64,000 bases of DNA from Acidovorax delafieldii (GCF_007993815.1 NZ_VJWE01000015.1:196694-260693); one strand, 5' to 3'. Shown: positions 7,927 through 17,752, numbered from the stretch's first letter. Numbers and translations: made by a program. The notes: generated from the letters alone by a model not told the origin.

Positions 7927-9597
7927 GTGCGCTTTCTTTCCTCTGCCGAGCCCATCGCCTTGCGCCGCACGCCGTCTTCTGTCTTTCGCAGCATCCCGCT
8001 GATCCTGTTTGCAGGCTTTCTGGCCTTGCCGGTGCTGGCAGTGCTGGCGTCGTGGCTGCCGTTCTCGCCCACCGGGCAGGGCGATGCGCAGACGGGCGCC
8101 ATCCTGCGCGAAATGGCGGCCACGGTGCTGCCCGGCTATGTGTGGACCACGCTGTGGCTCAGCGTGCTGGTAGCGTTGGGCGCGGCCGTGGTGGGCACGC
8201 TGGCGGCGGCGGCCGTCACGCTGTTCGACTTTCCGGGCCGCCGCACCTTTGAATGGCTGCTGCTGTTGCCGCTGGCGATGCCCGCCTACGTGACGGCCTA
8301 CGCCTACACCGACTTTCTGCAGTTCAGCGGCCCGCTGCAGGTGGGCCTGCGCAACACCTTCGGCCTGGAAGGCCGCCTGCTGCCCGAGGTGCGCAGCCTG
8401 GGCGGCGCGGTGTGGGTGTTCATCTTCTCGCTCTACCCCTACGTGTACCTGCTGGCGCGTACGGCGCTGGGTGAGCGTGCTGCTCACCTCATGGAGGCCG
8501 CACGCCTGCTGGGTGCACCGCTGCCGCGCCGCATCCGCGCCGTGGCCCTGCCGCTGGCACGCCCGGCCGTGGCGGCTGGCGTGGCGCTGGTGCTGATGGA
8601 AACCCTGGCCGACTTTGGCGTGGCCAGCTACTTCGGCATCCAGACCTTCACCACGGGTATCTACAAGGCCTGGCTGTCCATGGACAACCGCCTTGCCGCC
8701 GCGCAGTTGGCGACCATGCTGCTGGTGGTGGTGATGGCGCTGCTGCACCTGGAGCACCGCGCGCAAAAGCGCATACGTTTTGCCACCGGCGGCGGGCGCG
8801 CAGGCTCGGCCGAGGCGCAGCCGCTGCGGCTGCATGGTGCGCGCCGGTGGGCCGCCTGGGCGGTCTGTACGGTGCCGGTGGTCATGGGTTTTGTCGCCCC
8901 GGTGGTCTTCATGCTGCGGCCGCTGGCGGCCGACTGGTCGGTGCTGCCGTGGGAGCGGTTCATGGAATGGGCCTGGCACAGCGTGCGCTTAGGATGCATC
9001 ACTGCGGCGCTGGCCGTCGCCATCGCGCTCACCCTGGCTTTTGCGGTGCGCCGCCAGCCCGACGCCATCACGCGTGGCGTGGTGCAGCTGGCCAGCGTGG
9101 GTTATGCCGTGCCGGGCGCCGTCATCGTGGTGGGGCTGTTGTTGCCCGTGGGCTGGCTGCAGGCGGCCATGCCGCAGTGGGGTGTGGGCGCGCTGGTCAC
9201 GGCCACGGCCTTTGGCATTGTGTGGGCCTACTTGGTGCGGTTTTGTGCAGTCGCCCTGCAATCCATTCAGAGCGGCTACGCGCGGATTCCGCCCAGCCTG
9301 GACGACTCTGCTCGCATGCTGGGCATGGGCAGCGCAGGCCTGCTGGCACGCGTGCACTGGCCGCTGCTCAAGCGCTCTACCGCCGCCGCAGCGCTGCTGG
9401 TGTTTGTGGATGTGATGAAGGAGCTGCCCGCCACCATGGTGCTGCGCCCCTTCAACAGCGACACCCTGGCCGTGGTGGCCTACCAGCTGGCCCGCGACGA
9501 GCGCCTGGGCGAAGCGGCTTTGCCATCACTGGCGCTGGTGGCGGTCGGGCTGGTGCCGGTGATTATGCTCAGCCGTACGTTGCGCAGCCGGCACTGA
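7927..9597 (+). CDS. ABC transporter permease, iron(III)-type, two fused domains (FbpB-like)
   Basis: About 556 aa with two copies of the inner-membrane permease domain, as in FbpB/HitB/SfuB. Each half carries an EAA-type loop: HLMEAARLLGAPLPRRIRAV in the first and DDSARMLGMGSAGLLARVHW in the second. Some twelve hydrophobic segments are spread along the protein. The start is uncertain: GTG 7927 is chosen, but TTG 7885 and GTG 7897 are in frame, and 7885 would be nearly leaderless from the TAAAAT at 7873. It partners with the divergent ATPase. Confidence 0.87.
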   Translation: MRFLSSAEPIALRRTPSSVFRSIPLILFAGFLALPVLAVLASWLPFSPTGQGDAQTGAILREMAATVLPGYVWTTLWLSVLVALGAAVVGTLAAAAVTLFDFPGRRTFEWLLLLPLAMPAYVTAYAYTDFLQFSGPLQVGLRNTFGLEGRLLPEVRSLGGAVWVFIFSLYPYVYLLARTALGERAAHLMEAARLLGAPLPRRIRAVALPLARPAVAAGVALVLMETLADFGVASYFGIQTFTTGIYKAWLSMDNRLAAAQLATMLLVVVMALLHLEHRAQKRIRFATGGGRAGSAEAQPLRLHGARRWAAWAVCTVPVVMGFVAPVVFMLRPLAADWSVLPWERFMEWAWHSVRLGCITAALAVAIALTLAFAVRRQPDAITRGVVQLASVGYAVPGAVIVVGLLLPVGWLQAAMPQWGVGALVTATAFGIVWAYLVRFCAVALQSIQSGYARIPPSLDDSARMLGMGSAGLLARVHWPLLKRSTAAAALLVFVDVMKELPATMVLRPFNSDTLAVVAYQLARDERLGEAALPSLALVAVGLVPVIMLSRTLRSRH

Positions 9598-9634
9598 CTC
9601 CGCAACGCCGTAGGCCCCACCAGCACGAACCTGC

Positions 9635-11425
9635 TTACTGAGGCTCAGTGCCCGGGTTGCGCGGCAGGGTCAGCGTAAAGCGCGCGCCTTGGCCTTCTGC
9701 GGATGACAGCGTGAGCGTGCCCCCCATCAGCACCGCCAACGCCCGCGACAATGCCAGCCCCAGGCCGGTGCCACCGTGCTGGTAGCTCACCCGGTCGTCG
9801 CCCTGGCGGAATTTCTCGAAGATCGTCTCGTGCAGGTGCGCCGGAATGCCCGGGCCGGTGTCCACCACATGAAAGCGGACGGCGTCGTTGCTGGCGTCCA
9901 CTTCGATGGTGACCGAGCCTGCGGTCGTAAATTTCATGGCGTTGGACAGCAGGTTGTTGAGCACCTGCTTGAGCCGCAGTCCGTCGCACATCAAAGTATG
10001 GGGGGCGTCAGGGGCAATGCGCACATGGAGCGTCAGGTTCTTGTTGGCGGCCGTGACGGCAAAGAAGTCGGCGGTGGACTGAACAATCTCGGTCACGTTC
10101 TGTTCGGTGGGCATGTGGGGCATGGCACCTGCTTCCACCTTGGCCAGGTCCAGGATCTCGGTGAGCAGGGCGTTCAAGTGGTCTGCCGCCTTGCGGATCA
10201 GGCTGGCCTGTTCCTTGAAGCGGGGCTGCTCCAGCCGTAGCTCCATCAGTTCTGCGAAGCCGCGGATACTGGTGAGGGGCGTGCGCAACTCGTGCGAGAC
10301 GGCGGCCAGGAACTCGCTTTTGGCCTGGCTGGCCGAGCGGGCCTCGGCCTCGCTGATGCGCAGTGCGGTGTTGGTGCTCTCCAACTGGCGCACGCTGCGC
10401 ACAAAGATCAGCGCTGCACCCGCCAGTGCAGCGCTGAACAGGGCCATGGTGAACAGTGCGATGTTGCGGCTGGCGCGCCACTCCTGCAAAGCCTCCTCGG
10501 TGCTTGTGGCCACCACCACCATCAGAGGGTAGGTGCCTACACGGCTGTAGGCATAGATGCGTTCGATACCGTCGAGGCCGCTGGAGCGCACGTAGTTGCC
10601 GCTGGGGCCGCGTTCTTCTGCATTGTTGTCGGGACTGCGCGGCACCACACTTCCCATTCCGACACTCTGCCCGCCCATCACTCTTGCACGGATGGTGCGG
10701 TCGTTTCCGATAAGTGTCACTACACCAGTTCGCCCCAATTGAACTCCGCGATAGACGTCCTCAAAGTAACCGGGGTTCACGGAGGCAACAATCACGCCGG
10801 CTACGCCACCGCCAGCGTCCTGAATCTTGCGCGACAACTGGATGGTGGCCTTGCCGGACACCTTCCCAATCACGGGCTTGCCCACAAACAGTCCGCTAGG
10901 CGTCTGCTGCAGACGGACCGCCTCCGACGCGGAGGGATGGATGTGCACTTGCACATGCTCACGCTCGGACAGGTCAACGTGACCCGTTTTCTCGCCGGTG
11001 GGGTCGATGTTGCTTCCAACGAACCGGCCGTCGGAGCCGACCAGTGAGAGCTGAGTCAGGATCAAGGGGGCAAGCCCGGTCTCGTTGGCGAACCGCGTGA
11101 AGTCTGCCTTTTCAAAGTCGTTGGCCAGCACAGTGTCACGCATGCGAAGGGTCGCCTGGTCTACGGCCGCCATCACCCGTACGGTCTGTTCGCCCAGGCT
11201 CAGCGCGAGATTGCTGTTCTGGCGAACCTGCGCGTTCATGGCATCGCGCCGTGACACATCCATAAGAAGAGCCACCGTACCCCAGGCCATGATCAAGACC
11301 AAGGCCGTACCCCATGTCACCATGGCACGCAAAGGCAGGTTGGATGGCCGCTTGAGGTGCGGTGCCGCACTGCTGGTGGCAGAACGCTCGGGGGCGGTGG
11401 CGGAGGGCGGTTTAGGGGCCGTCAT
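9635..11425 (-). CDS. Membrane sensor histidine kinase with periplasmic Cache-type domain (orphan)
   Basis: 596 aa. One membrane segment lies near residues 40-62 (TWGTALVLIMAWGTVALLMD). It is followed by a large periplasmic region (VQVHIHPSASEAV, VIVASVNPGYFEDVYRGVQL) that looks like a double-Cache sensor, and by a second membrane segment (ALFTMALFSAALAGAALIFV). The kinase core shows the phospho-acceptor in AAVSHELRTPLTSIRGF, the N box LKQVLNNLLSNAMKF, G1 VVDTGPGIP and GGTGLGLALSRAL. There is no HAMP, PAS or receiver domain and no adjacent response regulator. The ATG at 11425 is preferred; ATGs at 11458 and 11461 are possible. The ligand is unknown. Confidence 0.87.
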   Translation of the reverse strand: MTAPKPPSATAPERSATSSAAPHLKRPSNLPLRAMVTWGTALVLIMAWGTVALLMDVSRRDAMNAQVRQNSNLALSLGEQTVRVMAAVDQATLRMRDTVLANDFEKADFTRFANETGLAPLILTQLSLVGSDGRFVGSNIDPTGEKTGHVDLSEREHVQVHIHPSASEAVRLQQTPSGLFVGKPVIGKVSGKATIQLSRKIQDAGGGVAGVIVASVNPGYFEDVYRGVQLGRTGVVTLIGNDRTIRARVMGGQSVGMGSVVPRSPDNNAEERGPSGNYVRSSGLDGIERIYAYSRVGTYPLMVVVATSTEEALQEWRASRNIALFTMALFSAALAGAALIFVRSVRQLESTNTALRISEAEARSASQAKSEFLAAVSHELRTPLTSIRGFAELMELRLEQPRFKEQASLIRKAADHLNALLTEILDLAKVEAGAMPHMPTEQNVTEIVQSTADFFAVTAANKNLTLHVRIAPDAPHTLMCDGLRLKQVLNNLLSNAMKFTTAGSVTIEVDASNDAVRFHVVDTGPGIPAHLHETIFEKFRQGDDRVSYQHGGTGLGLALSRALAVLMGGTLTLSSAEGQGARFTLTLPRNPGTEPQ

Positions 11426-11484
11426 GGGCAAAAGTTTTCCAAGCGCAACGATAGCCATCATAGGCGCGCACTGCGCGCTGGTCA

Positions 11485-13041
11485 CTAGCGGCTGCTGCGC
11501 CACTGCGGTCCTTGCAGTTTCGTACCCAGCCTGCGCCACCCCAGTATGACGCCTGTCACGCTCATCACCGCCCCACCCAGGCTCAGCGCGATGAGCATCA
11601 CATCCCAGAGCGGTCTGCGCTCCAGCAGCGGCAGCCAGTCCAAGCTGTGCAGCATGGCAAACAGCCAGCGGCTCGTGCGGCGGTGGCTGTCGGTGCGGCC
11701 CAGTACGGCGCCTGTGTGCGGGTCGATGTGCACCCAGGTGGCGTGCGGGTCGTCGAACACCACGCGCAGCGCGGGCAAAGGCTTCTCGGCGCCGCCAGTC
11801 ATGGTGTGGGCAGCGCGGTCGTAGTAGTGCAGATCGTAGGCGGTCAGGGTGTCGGTGCGCACCACCGCGTGGGGCAACAGGCGCGCGGCGGCTTCGGCCA
11901 CAGCACCCGGGGCCCACACGTGCGCGGCGGCGGTGATGGCGTCCAGCACCGTCGGGGCGCCTGTGGGGCTGTGGGCCAGCACCAGCGTGTGGCCGGCATG
12001 GCGCACCCACCGCAGTTCACGGGTGTTGGGCGACGCCGCAGAGAGCAAGGCTTGCACCGCTGCTGCCAGCGCGGGCACTTGCAGGGGCCCGCCATTCATG
12101 GCCTGCTGGCGCAGTGGCGCGGCGCCGCTGTCAAAAATCTTCCATGGGTTCATGGACATGAGGCCGCTGAAGATCCAGGTGAATGTGATCAGCGCAAACA
12201 CCAGCCCGAACACATGGTGCCAGCGCATCATGAAACCCCGGTAGGGCGTGCGCGAACCGGTCTTGTACCGGCCCTGGAAGCGCCAGCGCAGCACACCCAC
12301 CACGGTGCCCGTCAGCGTGAGCACGATGCCCGCAATGGACAGCCAGTTGACGATGTCCGTCCAGTAGCCGTTGAAGACATTGCCCCGGAAGGGGTAGAGC
12401 CAGTGGATCCAGGCGCCTGCGTAGTTCCAGGCGCGCTCCTGCAGCGGCGCATCGCGCACCACCTCGCCCGTGCTGCCCGACACATAGACCACGGTGCCCG
12501 CGCTGTCGCCCAGGTGCAGGCGGTGCAGGGGGCGGTGCACGTCGAGCGCGCGCGAGTGGGTGAAGGCGTCTTCGTCGATGGTGCCCTCGTAGTCGATGGA
12601 CGGGTTAGCTTCCTGTGCAAAGGCGCGGGCCGAGGCGATGGCGTGCGTGGCGTCCACACGCTGCAACCGCTCGCCGGTGATGGCGTCGATGACCGCAGGC
12701 GCAGGTGCCCTGCGCGGGCGTGGCGCGGCGTCGCCGGTGGGTACTGCGGGCACCACGAGGTACACGGCGCGTCCGCCGGTGGCCACTGCCAGCCGCAGGT
12801 CCTGCAGCGGGCCTACCAGGCCCGCGCGCTGCAGGGCATCGGCGGGTTCCAGCAGGCGCTCGGGGCCCAGCATGGTGCTGCGCAGGGGCGGCAGATGGGC
12901 AAGGCGCTCGGCCTGCGTGAGCTTGGGGTAGCCCACGTACATCATCACCACGCCCGAGACGAACCACATGGCGAAGAAGGCGCATAGCAACACGCCCAGC
13001 CAGCGGTGGACGAGGTACAGCCAGCGTTTGGCGTGTGGCAT
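11485..13041 (-). CDS. PepSY-associated TM helix protein (iron/siderophore uptake)
   Basis: 518-aa inner-membrane protein. The N-terminal membrane entry KRWLYLVHRWLGVLLCAFFA carries the histidine typical of PepSY_TM proteins, with further segments SIAGIVLTLTGTVVGVLRWR, HHVFGLVFALITFTWIFSGL and ALSLGGAVMSVTGVILGWRR. Two PepSY-like periplasmic parts end in WVHIDPHTGAVLGRTDSHRR. Family members accompany TonB receptors and some reduce ferric siderophores. It starts 19 bases after the stop of the TonB receptor gene, so the two are cotranscribed. Confidence 0.87.
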   Translation of the reverse strand: MPHAKRWLYLVHRWLGVLLCAFFAMWFVSGVVMMYVGYPKLTQAERLAHLPPLRSTMLGPERLLEPADALQRAGLVGPLQDLRLAVATGGRAVYLVVPAVPTGDAAPRPRRAPAPAVIDAITGERLQRVDATHAIASARAFAQEANPSIDYEGTIDEDAFTHSRALDVHRPLHRLHLGDSAGTVVYVSGSTGEVVRDAPLQERAWNYAGAWIHWLYPFRGNVFNGYWTDIVNWLSIAGIVLTLTGTVVGVLRWRFQGRYKTGSRTPYRGFMMRWHHVFGLVFALITFTWIFSGLMSMNPWKIFDSGAAPLRQQAMNGGPLQVPALAAAVQALLSAASPNTRELRWVRHAGHTLVLAHSPTGAPTVLDAITAAAHVWAPGAVAEAAARLLPHAVVRTDTLTAYDLHYYDRAAHTMTGGAEKPLPALRVVFDDPHATWVHIDPHTGAVLGRTDSHRRTSRWLFAMLHSLDWLPLLERRPLWDVMLIALSLGGAVMSVTGVILGWRRLGTKLQGPQWRSSR

Positions 13042-13060
13042 GTCCGGTGCTCCGCCTGCG

Positions 13061-15274
13061 TCAGAACGCGGTGTGCAGCGTCACGTCCAGCGTGCGCGGT
13101 GCGCCCAGGTAGACCTGGTCGCGCGTCTCGGCCGCGTAGATGCGGTCGGTGGCGTTGCGCACGCGGGTGGTGAGCGTGGTGGTCTTGTTGACCTTCCAGG
13201 CCAGGCCCAGGTCGAGAAGCGTGTATGACGGCCAGAACTTGGTGTTGGCGGCGTTGCCGTACACCTTGCCCACATGGCGCACGCCCACGCTGGCCGTGAC
13301 GGTGGGCGTGATCGCGTACGAGGCCCACAGGTTGGCCACCTGCTGCGGAACCAGTTGGGGCACATTGCCGGCGCGCGAGACACCGCCCTGCACAAAGTTC
13401 TCGTACCGCGCGCGGGTCAGCGCCAGGTTGCCCTGCAACTGCCATTGCGGCGTGGGCCGAATGCCAGCCGACAGCTCGATGCCCTTGGACGACTGCTCGC
13501 CCACCAGCACCGTGAGGTTGGGGTTGGACGGGTCTTGCGAGGCGATGTTCTTGCGGCGGATGTCAAACGCCGCCACCGTGGCGCTGCCCTTGCCGTCCCA
13601 GAAGTCGAACTTGCTGCCCACCTCGATTTGGCGGCCCGTGGTCAGTTCGCTGTTGTTGCGCACATCGGAAAACGAGGCCGAGGCCAGCGAGCCCGATGGT
13701 GGGTCGGCCGCGTTGGAGGCCTGTGCATACAGGTTGGCGCCGGGCGCAATGTCCCACACCACGCCCAGGCGGCCGGTGGTGGGGCTGTAGCTGCGGCTGA
13801 AAGTGGCGGGCGCGGTGGCTGTGACGGCGCGGCGGTTCACCAGGTCGAGATCGATGCGCTCGTGCCGCAGTGCGGTGATCAGATTCAAGCCAGGCACCAC
13901 GGCCGTGCGGTTTTCCAGGTACAACGCCGTGTTGGCGATCTTGTTGTCCTTGTCAGGGTTCAGGACGGGTGACATGCCGGGAATGTCGAAGAAGTTCTCG
14001 GTGGAGAAGTGGTAGGGGTTGACCGTGCTCACGGTGACCGAGGGGCCGAAGGGGAAGCGCGTCTGCTTGTTTACGCTGACATCGAGGCCAAAGGCCCAGT
14101 CGCTCTTTCGGCCTGCGAGCTGGCCCTGGTAGGTGCCCTCCAGCCGGTCGCCCACCAGCTGTTGATCGTGGCGTTGCAACAGCGGGGATGTGCGCGTGAC
14201 CGTCGTATTGGCAGCGTTGAAGGTGTAGATCTCCACGTTGCGGTAGTCGCGCAGGGCGTCGTAAACATAGAACGTATTCTTGAGCTGCAATGCATCCGAC
14301 GCGCGCCACTGCGCCACCGAGCGCAGCCACTGCACGCGGTGTTCGTACATGCCGTCGGCGCTGTTGTAGTTCTTGAAGCGCGTGGCGGGGTCGATATGCA
14401 GCGCGCCCACGGCGGGGTTCAGCACCGGCGTGCCCCAGTAGGGGCGGTCCACATGGTCCTTCTGGTATTCGTAGGCCAGCGTGTGGCTGAAGCCGCCGCC
14501 CAGGTCCGACAGCAGCGAGGTCGCGAGCTGGGTGGACTGGGTTTTGGTGCCCTCGGTCCAGCTGCCCGCGTCGCGGTGATTGAGGTCGATGCGCGCGTAG
14601 TGCGCGGGGCCTGCGCTGCCATCTCCGCCCGCGATGCGGCGGTTCAGGCCCACCGACACTTCCTTCATGTCGTAGGAGCCCAGGCGCAGCTGACCCTCGG
14701 CGAAGTCGCTGCGTTCAGCGGTCTTGGTGATGTAGTTGATGGAGCCACCCAAGCCGCCCGAGCCGTACAGAAAACTCGACGCGCCGCCGATGGCCTCCAC
14801 GCGGTCGTAGATCCAGGCATCGACCGCGCGCGTTGCGCTGCCATATTGCGGATTGATGCCGTTGTAGAGCTGTGCCACGGAGTTGCTGGTGAAGCCCCGG
14901 TAGTGCGCAGACATCGAACCAGGTGCGTTGTGTGCCACCACGCCCGGCACGGCGCGCAGGATCTCCTGCGTGTCCTGCGCGCCGCGTGCGTCGATGGTGG
15001 CGCGGTCCACCACAGTGACGGAGGCCGGGTTCTCGCGCGCTGTCAGGCCCAGGCGGCTGCCGGTGTCCACGGGCGTGTCGAGACCGAGCTTGCCATTCGG
15101 GGATGCGGCGGCATCGACCACATCCACGGCCTGCATTGTGGGTGGGGTGTTGGTCTGTGCATGGGCTGCGACAGACGACAGTGCGCAGGTGGCAAGTACG
15201 CCCAGGCACAGAGGGGAAAGGGGCAGGCGCGGCGAGGCCGCAGCGCTGCGCGAAGCAAAGGAAATACGGGACAT
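13061..15274 (-). CDS. TonB-dependent outer-membrane receptor, siderophore type
   Basis: 737 aa. The signal peptide runs to AAHAQT near residue 40. The plug domain includes ENPASVTVVDRATIDARGAQ, EILRAVPGVVAHNAPGS and IEAIGGASSFLYGSGGLGG-like text (DRVEAIGGASSFLYGSGG). The 22-strand barrel ends in TLDVTLHTAF with the terminal Phe required for insertion. The start is the ATG at 15274, giving a clean signal peptide; the frame is open further upstream. The siderophore cannot be predicted. It is followed by the PepSY gene and preceded by a DUF2946 gene. Confidence 0.92.
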   Translation of the reverse strand: MSRISFASRSAAASPRLPLSPLCLGVLATCALSSVAAHAQTNTPPTMQAVDVVDAAASPNGKLGLDTPVDTGSRLGLTARENPASVTVVDRATIDARGAQDTQEILRAVPGVVAHNAPGSMSAHYRGFTSNSVAQLYNGINPQYGSATRAVDAWIYDRVEAIGGASSFLYGSGGLGGSINYITKTAERSDFAEGQLRLGSYDMKEVSVGLNRRIAGGDGSAGPAHYARIDLNHRDAGSWTEGTKTQSTQLATSLLSDLGGGFSHTLAYEYQKDHVDRPYWGTPVLNPAVGALHIDPATRFKNYNSADGMYEHRVQWLRSVAQWRASDALQLKNTFYVYDALRDYRNVEIYTFNAANTTVTRTSPLLQRHDQQLVGDRLEGTYQGQLAGRKSDWAFGLDVSVNKQTRFPFGPSVTVSTVNPYHFSTENFFDIPGMSPVLNPDKDNKIANTALYLENRTAVVPGLNLITALRHERIDLDLVNRRAVTATAPATFSRSYSPTTGRLGVVWDIAPGANLYAQASNAADPPSGSLASASFSDVRNNSELTTGRQIEVGSKFDFWDGKGSATVAAFDIRRKNIASQDPSNPNLTVLVGEQSSKGIELSAGIRPTPQWQLQGNLALTRARYENFVQGGVSRAGNVPQLVPQQVANLWASYAITPTVTASVGVRHVGKVYGNAANTKFWPSYTLLDLGLAWKVNKTTTLTTRVRNATDRIYAAETRDQVYLGAPRTLDVTLHTAF

Positions 15275-15409
15275 GAAAACGCTCTTGTCTTGAAGCGACA
15301 GCGCAGCCACGCCCGCGTGGGGTGCACGCAGGGCTGCGCCATCTGGAAACCAGCGGGAACAAGTCAGCACCCGACCACCAGGTACCGGGCGCTGCCAACA
15401 AGCTTCAGA

Positions 15410-15766
15410 TCAAGAGCGCGATGGGGGCCCGCGTGCGGGCAGGGGGGCTGCAGTGGCAGCCGCAATGCGGGCCGCCTCGACGGGCTGCAGCGCATGGGCC
15501 AGGGGGTGGGGCGGCAGCACGGCGGCGACCGGTGTGGGGGGCGGGGCGCTGGGGGTGAAGCACAGCGGGCAGTCCATGCCCATTGCGCCCATTTCAACGG
15601 TGCCATCGTCGGTCTGCACCAGCAGCTTGATGGTGCCCGCGCCCGAGCAGATCACCTCAAAGGCCTGGGGGTGCACCAGCGGCGAGGCAATGGCCACCCC
15701 CATCGACGCCACGAACCATGCGAGCACCCACAGGCGCAGCGCAGAGAAGGTTCGGAGGGCGGTCAT
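15410..15766 (-). CDS. DUF2946-like small secreted or membrane protein
   Basis: 118 aa with an N-terminal hydrophobic segment (ALRLWVLAWFVASMGVAIAS) acting as a signal or anchor. The core is FEVICSGAGTIKLLVQTDDG followed by MGMDCPLCF, which is the Cys pattern of DUF2946 proteins (one Cys, then CxxC). The C-terminus is Pro/Ala rich. Such genes often sit beside TonB receptors or copper genes; metal binding through the cysteines is an inference. It is the first gene of the group that continues, 135 bases later, with the TonB receptor. Confidence 0.72.
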   Translation of the reverse strand: MTALRTFSALRLWVLAWFVASMGVAIASPLVHPQAFEVICSGAGTIKLLVQTDDGTVEMGAMGMDCPLCFTPSAPPPTPVAAVLPPHPLAHALQPVEAARIAAATAAPLPARGPPSRS

Positions 15767-15829
15767 GGGGCGCGATGATAGCGGCTGCCGTCGTGGCCGG
15801 AATCAGCGGCGCAGAGCAGCCAAATTGTT

Positions 15830-15896
15830 GTTGCTATACAAATGATAGCTATCGGCAAATGGTTCACTAGCGCTTGCGGCCGATTCGGCTGAAAAA
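15830..15896 (+). repeat. Dispersed intergenic repeat, copy 3
   Basis: AATGATAGCTATCGGCAAAT, then CACTAGCGCTTGCGGCC and GATTCGGCTGAAAA, one of the clearest copies. It lies in the 243-base gap between the DUF2946 and aldehyde dehydrogenase genes; nothing else is evident there. Confidence 0.75.
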
Positions 15897-16009
15897 CCGT
15901 TGGCGAATGACCTGTGCGGTGCTCGTGCGCGCAGAGCGGTGCAGGCGCCTGGCCCCGCCACTCCGGGGCTGGAGTGGCGTCGCGGGCGCTGGCTTGTGTC
16001 GCGCCCGCC

Positions 16010-17449
16010 TCAGGCCTGCGTGTACGCGGTCTTCACCGTGGTGTAGAACTCGGCCGCGTAGCGCCCCTGCTCGCGCGGGCCGTAGCTGCTGCCCTTGCGG
16101 CCGCCGAACGGCACGTGGTAGTCCACGCCCGCCGTGGGCAGGTTCACCATCACCATGCCGGCTTGCGCGTGGCGCTTGAAGTGCGTGGCGTGCTTGAGGC
16201 TGGTGGTGGCGATGCCGCTGGCCAGGCCGAAGGGCGTGTCGTTGGCCAGGGCCAGGGCCTCTTCGTAGTTCTTGGCGCGCAATACGCTTACCACGGGGCC
16301 AAAGATCTCTTCGCGGTTGATGCGCATGCCGGGTGTGGTCTCGGTGAACAGTGCGGGTCGCAGGTAGAAGCCGGGCGCACCGTCGGCGTTCTTCTCCAGC
16401 GCTTCGCCCCCGTAGGCGAGCTTGGCGCCCTCTTGCTGGCCGATGCCGATGTATTCCAGGTCTTGTGCGAGTTGGCGGTCGTCCACCACGGGGCCGATGT
16501 CGGTGCCGGCCTTGCGCGCGTCATCCACCTTCAGGGTCTTCATTTTCTCGACCATGGCGGCCACGAAGCGGTCGTGGATGCCTTCGGTCACGATCAAGCG
16601 ACTGCTGGCGGTGCAGCGCTGGCCGGTGGAGAAGAACCCGCTGTTGATGGCGGCGCCCACAGCAACGTTCAGGTCGGCGTCGTCCAGCACCACAAACGGG
16701 TTCTTGCCGCCCATCTCCAGCTGCACCTTGGCGCCACGTGGCACGCAGGCCGCTGCCACGCGCTGGCCCGTGCCGACGGAGCCGGTAAAGCTCACGCCCG
16801 CAATGCGCTCGTCTTCCAGCAGCACGGCGCCCACATCCGAGCCCCGGCCCATGACCAGGTTGAACACACCGGCAGGCAGCCCTGCGCGGTGCAGGATGTC
16901 TGCCAGCGCCCAGGCGGAGCCGGGCACCACCTCGGCGGGCTTGAACACCACCGTGTTGCCGTAGGCCAATGCGGGCGCGATCTTCCAGGCCGGGATGGCG
17001 ATGGGGAAGTTCCACGGCGTGATGATGCCGATGGTGCCCAGCGGCTCGCGTGTGATCTCAATGCCCACGCCAGGGCGCACGGACGGGATCATCTCGCCAC
17101 CGGGGCGCAGCGCCTCGCCGGCAAAGAACTTGAAGATGGCGGCGGCGCGGCCCACTTCGCCAATCGCTTCGGGCAGGGTCTTACCTTCTTCGCGGGCCAG
17201 CAGGTCGCCCAGCTCGGCCTTGCGGGCGATGATCTCGTTGCCCACCGCGTCCAGGATGTCAAAGCGCTGCTGGGGCGTGGACAGGCTCCATGCCGGAAAG
17301 GCCGCGTGCGCTGCGGCCACAGCCTCCAGCGCCTGCTCGCGGCTGGCCACGGCGTAGTCGCCGATCACGTCGCGCGTGTCGGAGGGGTTGGTGTTCTGGT
17401 ACGTGCGGACGCCTTCGGTCCAGTTGCCGGCGATCAGGTTTGCGTGCAT
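16010..17449 (-). CDS. Alpha-ketoglutaric semialdehyde dehydrogenase
   Basis: NAD(P)-dependent aldehyde dehydrogenase, 479 aa, cytoplasmic. The catalytic Cys is C279 in GFFSTGQRCTASSR, the general base is E245 in VQLEMGGKNP, and the nucleotide site is in IGIITPWNFPIAIPAWKIAP. Length and sequence fit the enzymes that oxidise 2,5-dioxopentanoate to 2-oxoglutarate, the last step of oxidative pentose, uronate and aldarate pathways. Context supports this: a GntR regulator lies upstream on the same strand and the uronate-galactarate operon is divergent. The substrate assignment is from context and family likeness. Confidence 0.83.
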   Translation of the reverse strand: MHANLIAGNWTEGVRTYQNTNPSDTRDVIGDYAVASREQALEAVAAAHAAFPAWSLSTPQQRFDILDAVGNEIIARKAELGDLLAREEGKTLPEAIGEVGRAAAIFKFFAGEALRPGGEMIPSVRPGVGIEITREPLGTIGIITPWNFPIAIPAWKIAPALAYGNTVVFKPAEVVPGSAWALADILHRAGLPAGVFNLVMGRGSDVGAVLLEDERIAGVSFTGSVGTGQRVAAACVPRGAKVQLEMGGKNPFVVLDDADLNVAVGAAINSGFFSTGQRCTASSRLIVTEGIHDRFVAAMVEKMKTLKVDDARKAGTDIGPVVDDRQLAQDLEYIGIGQQEGAKLAYGGEALEKNADGAPGFYLRPALFTETTPGMRINREEIFGPVVSVLRAKNYEEALALANDTPFGLASGIATTSLKHATHFKRHAQAGMVMVNLPTAGVDYHVPFGGRKGSSYGPREQGRYAAEFYTTVKTAYTQA

Positions 17450-17752
17450 GGCGGTGGTGGTGTGAAAGGGTGGGTGGTTGAAAAAATTCGAATCACAGCC
17501 CCGGTGCCGTGATCGCGTGGCCAGGAGCGCTGGCCGCCACAGGGGCTGCCCATTCAGGCAAGGCCGTACGCCATGGCATGGCCGCTGCGGATTTATTGTT
17601 GTATGTCATCGTACAACATAAGTGCATTTTTGGGCACCCCGGGTAACTACTCATGGGATCACTTCCTGCCGCCTGGGCCCGCCGGGTGCCTCGGACCCGC
17701 AGGGCGACAGGTCGGCGCATGGGGTGGGGCGCATCGCCACCACCCCTCGCCT
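17450..17752. other. 303-base gap between gntR and the aldehyde dehydrogenase
   Basis: No convincing gene. It holds the palindromic operator at 17598-17617, about 150 bases upstream of the dehydrogenase start, and a C/G-rich stretch of unknown meaning next to the end of gntR. Confidence 0.5.
17598..17617. promoter_or_regulatory. Candidate GntR/FadR-family operator, site 1
   Basis: GTTGTATGTCATCGTACAAC has 6-bp arms GTTGTA and TACAAC around 8 bases. The GTTGTATGNCA core recurs at 18537 upstream of udh, which fits one regulator acting on both transcription units. Confidence 0.55.

Noticed and set aside
15275..15409. Riboswitch (for example cobalamin type) before the first TonB receptor
   Set aside because: GC-rich inverted stretches occur but no B12-box or other known conserved core was found.
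14009..15778. Plus-strand ORF of 589 codons opposite the first TonB receptor
   Set aside because: Antisense shadow with no recognisable motif; the receptor has signal peptide, plug and terminal Phe.
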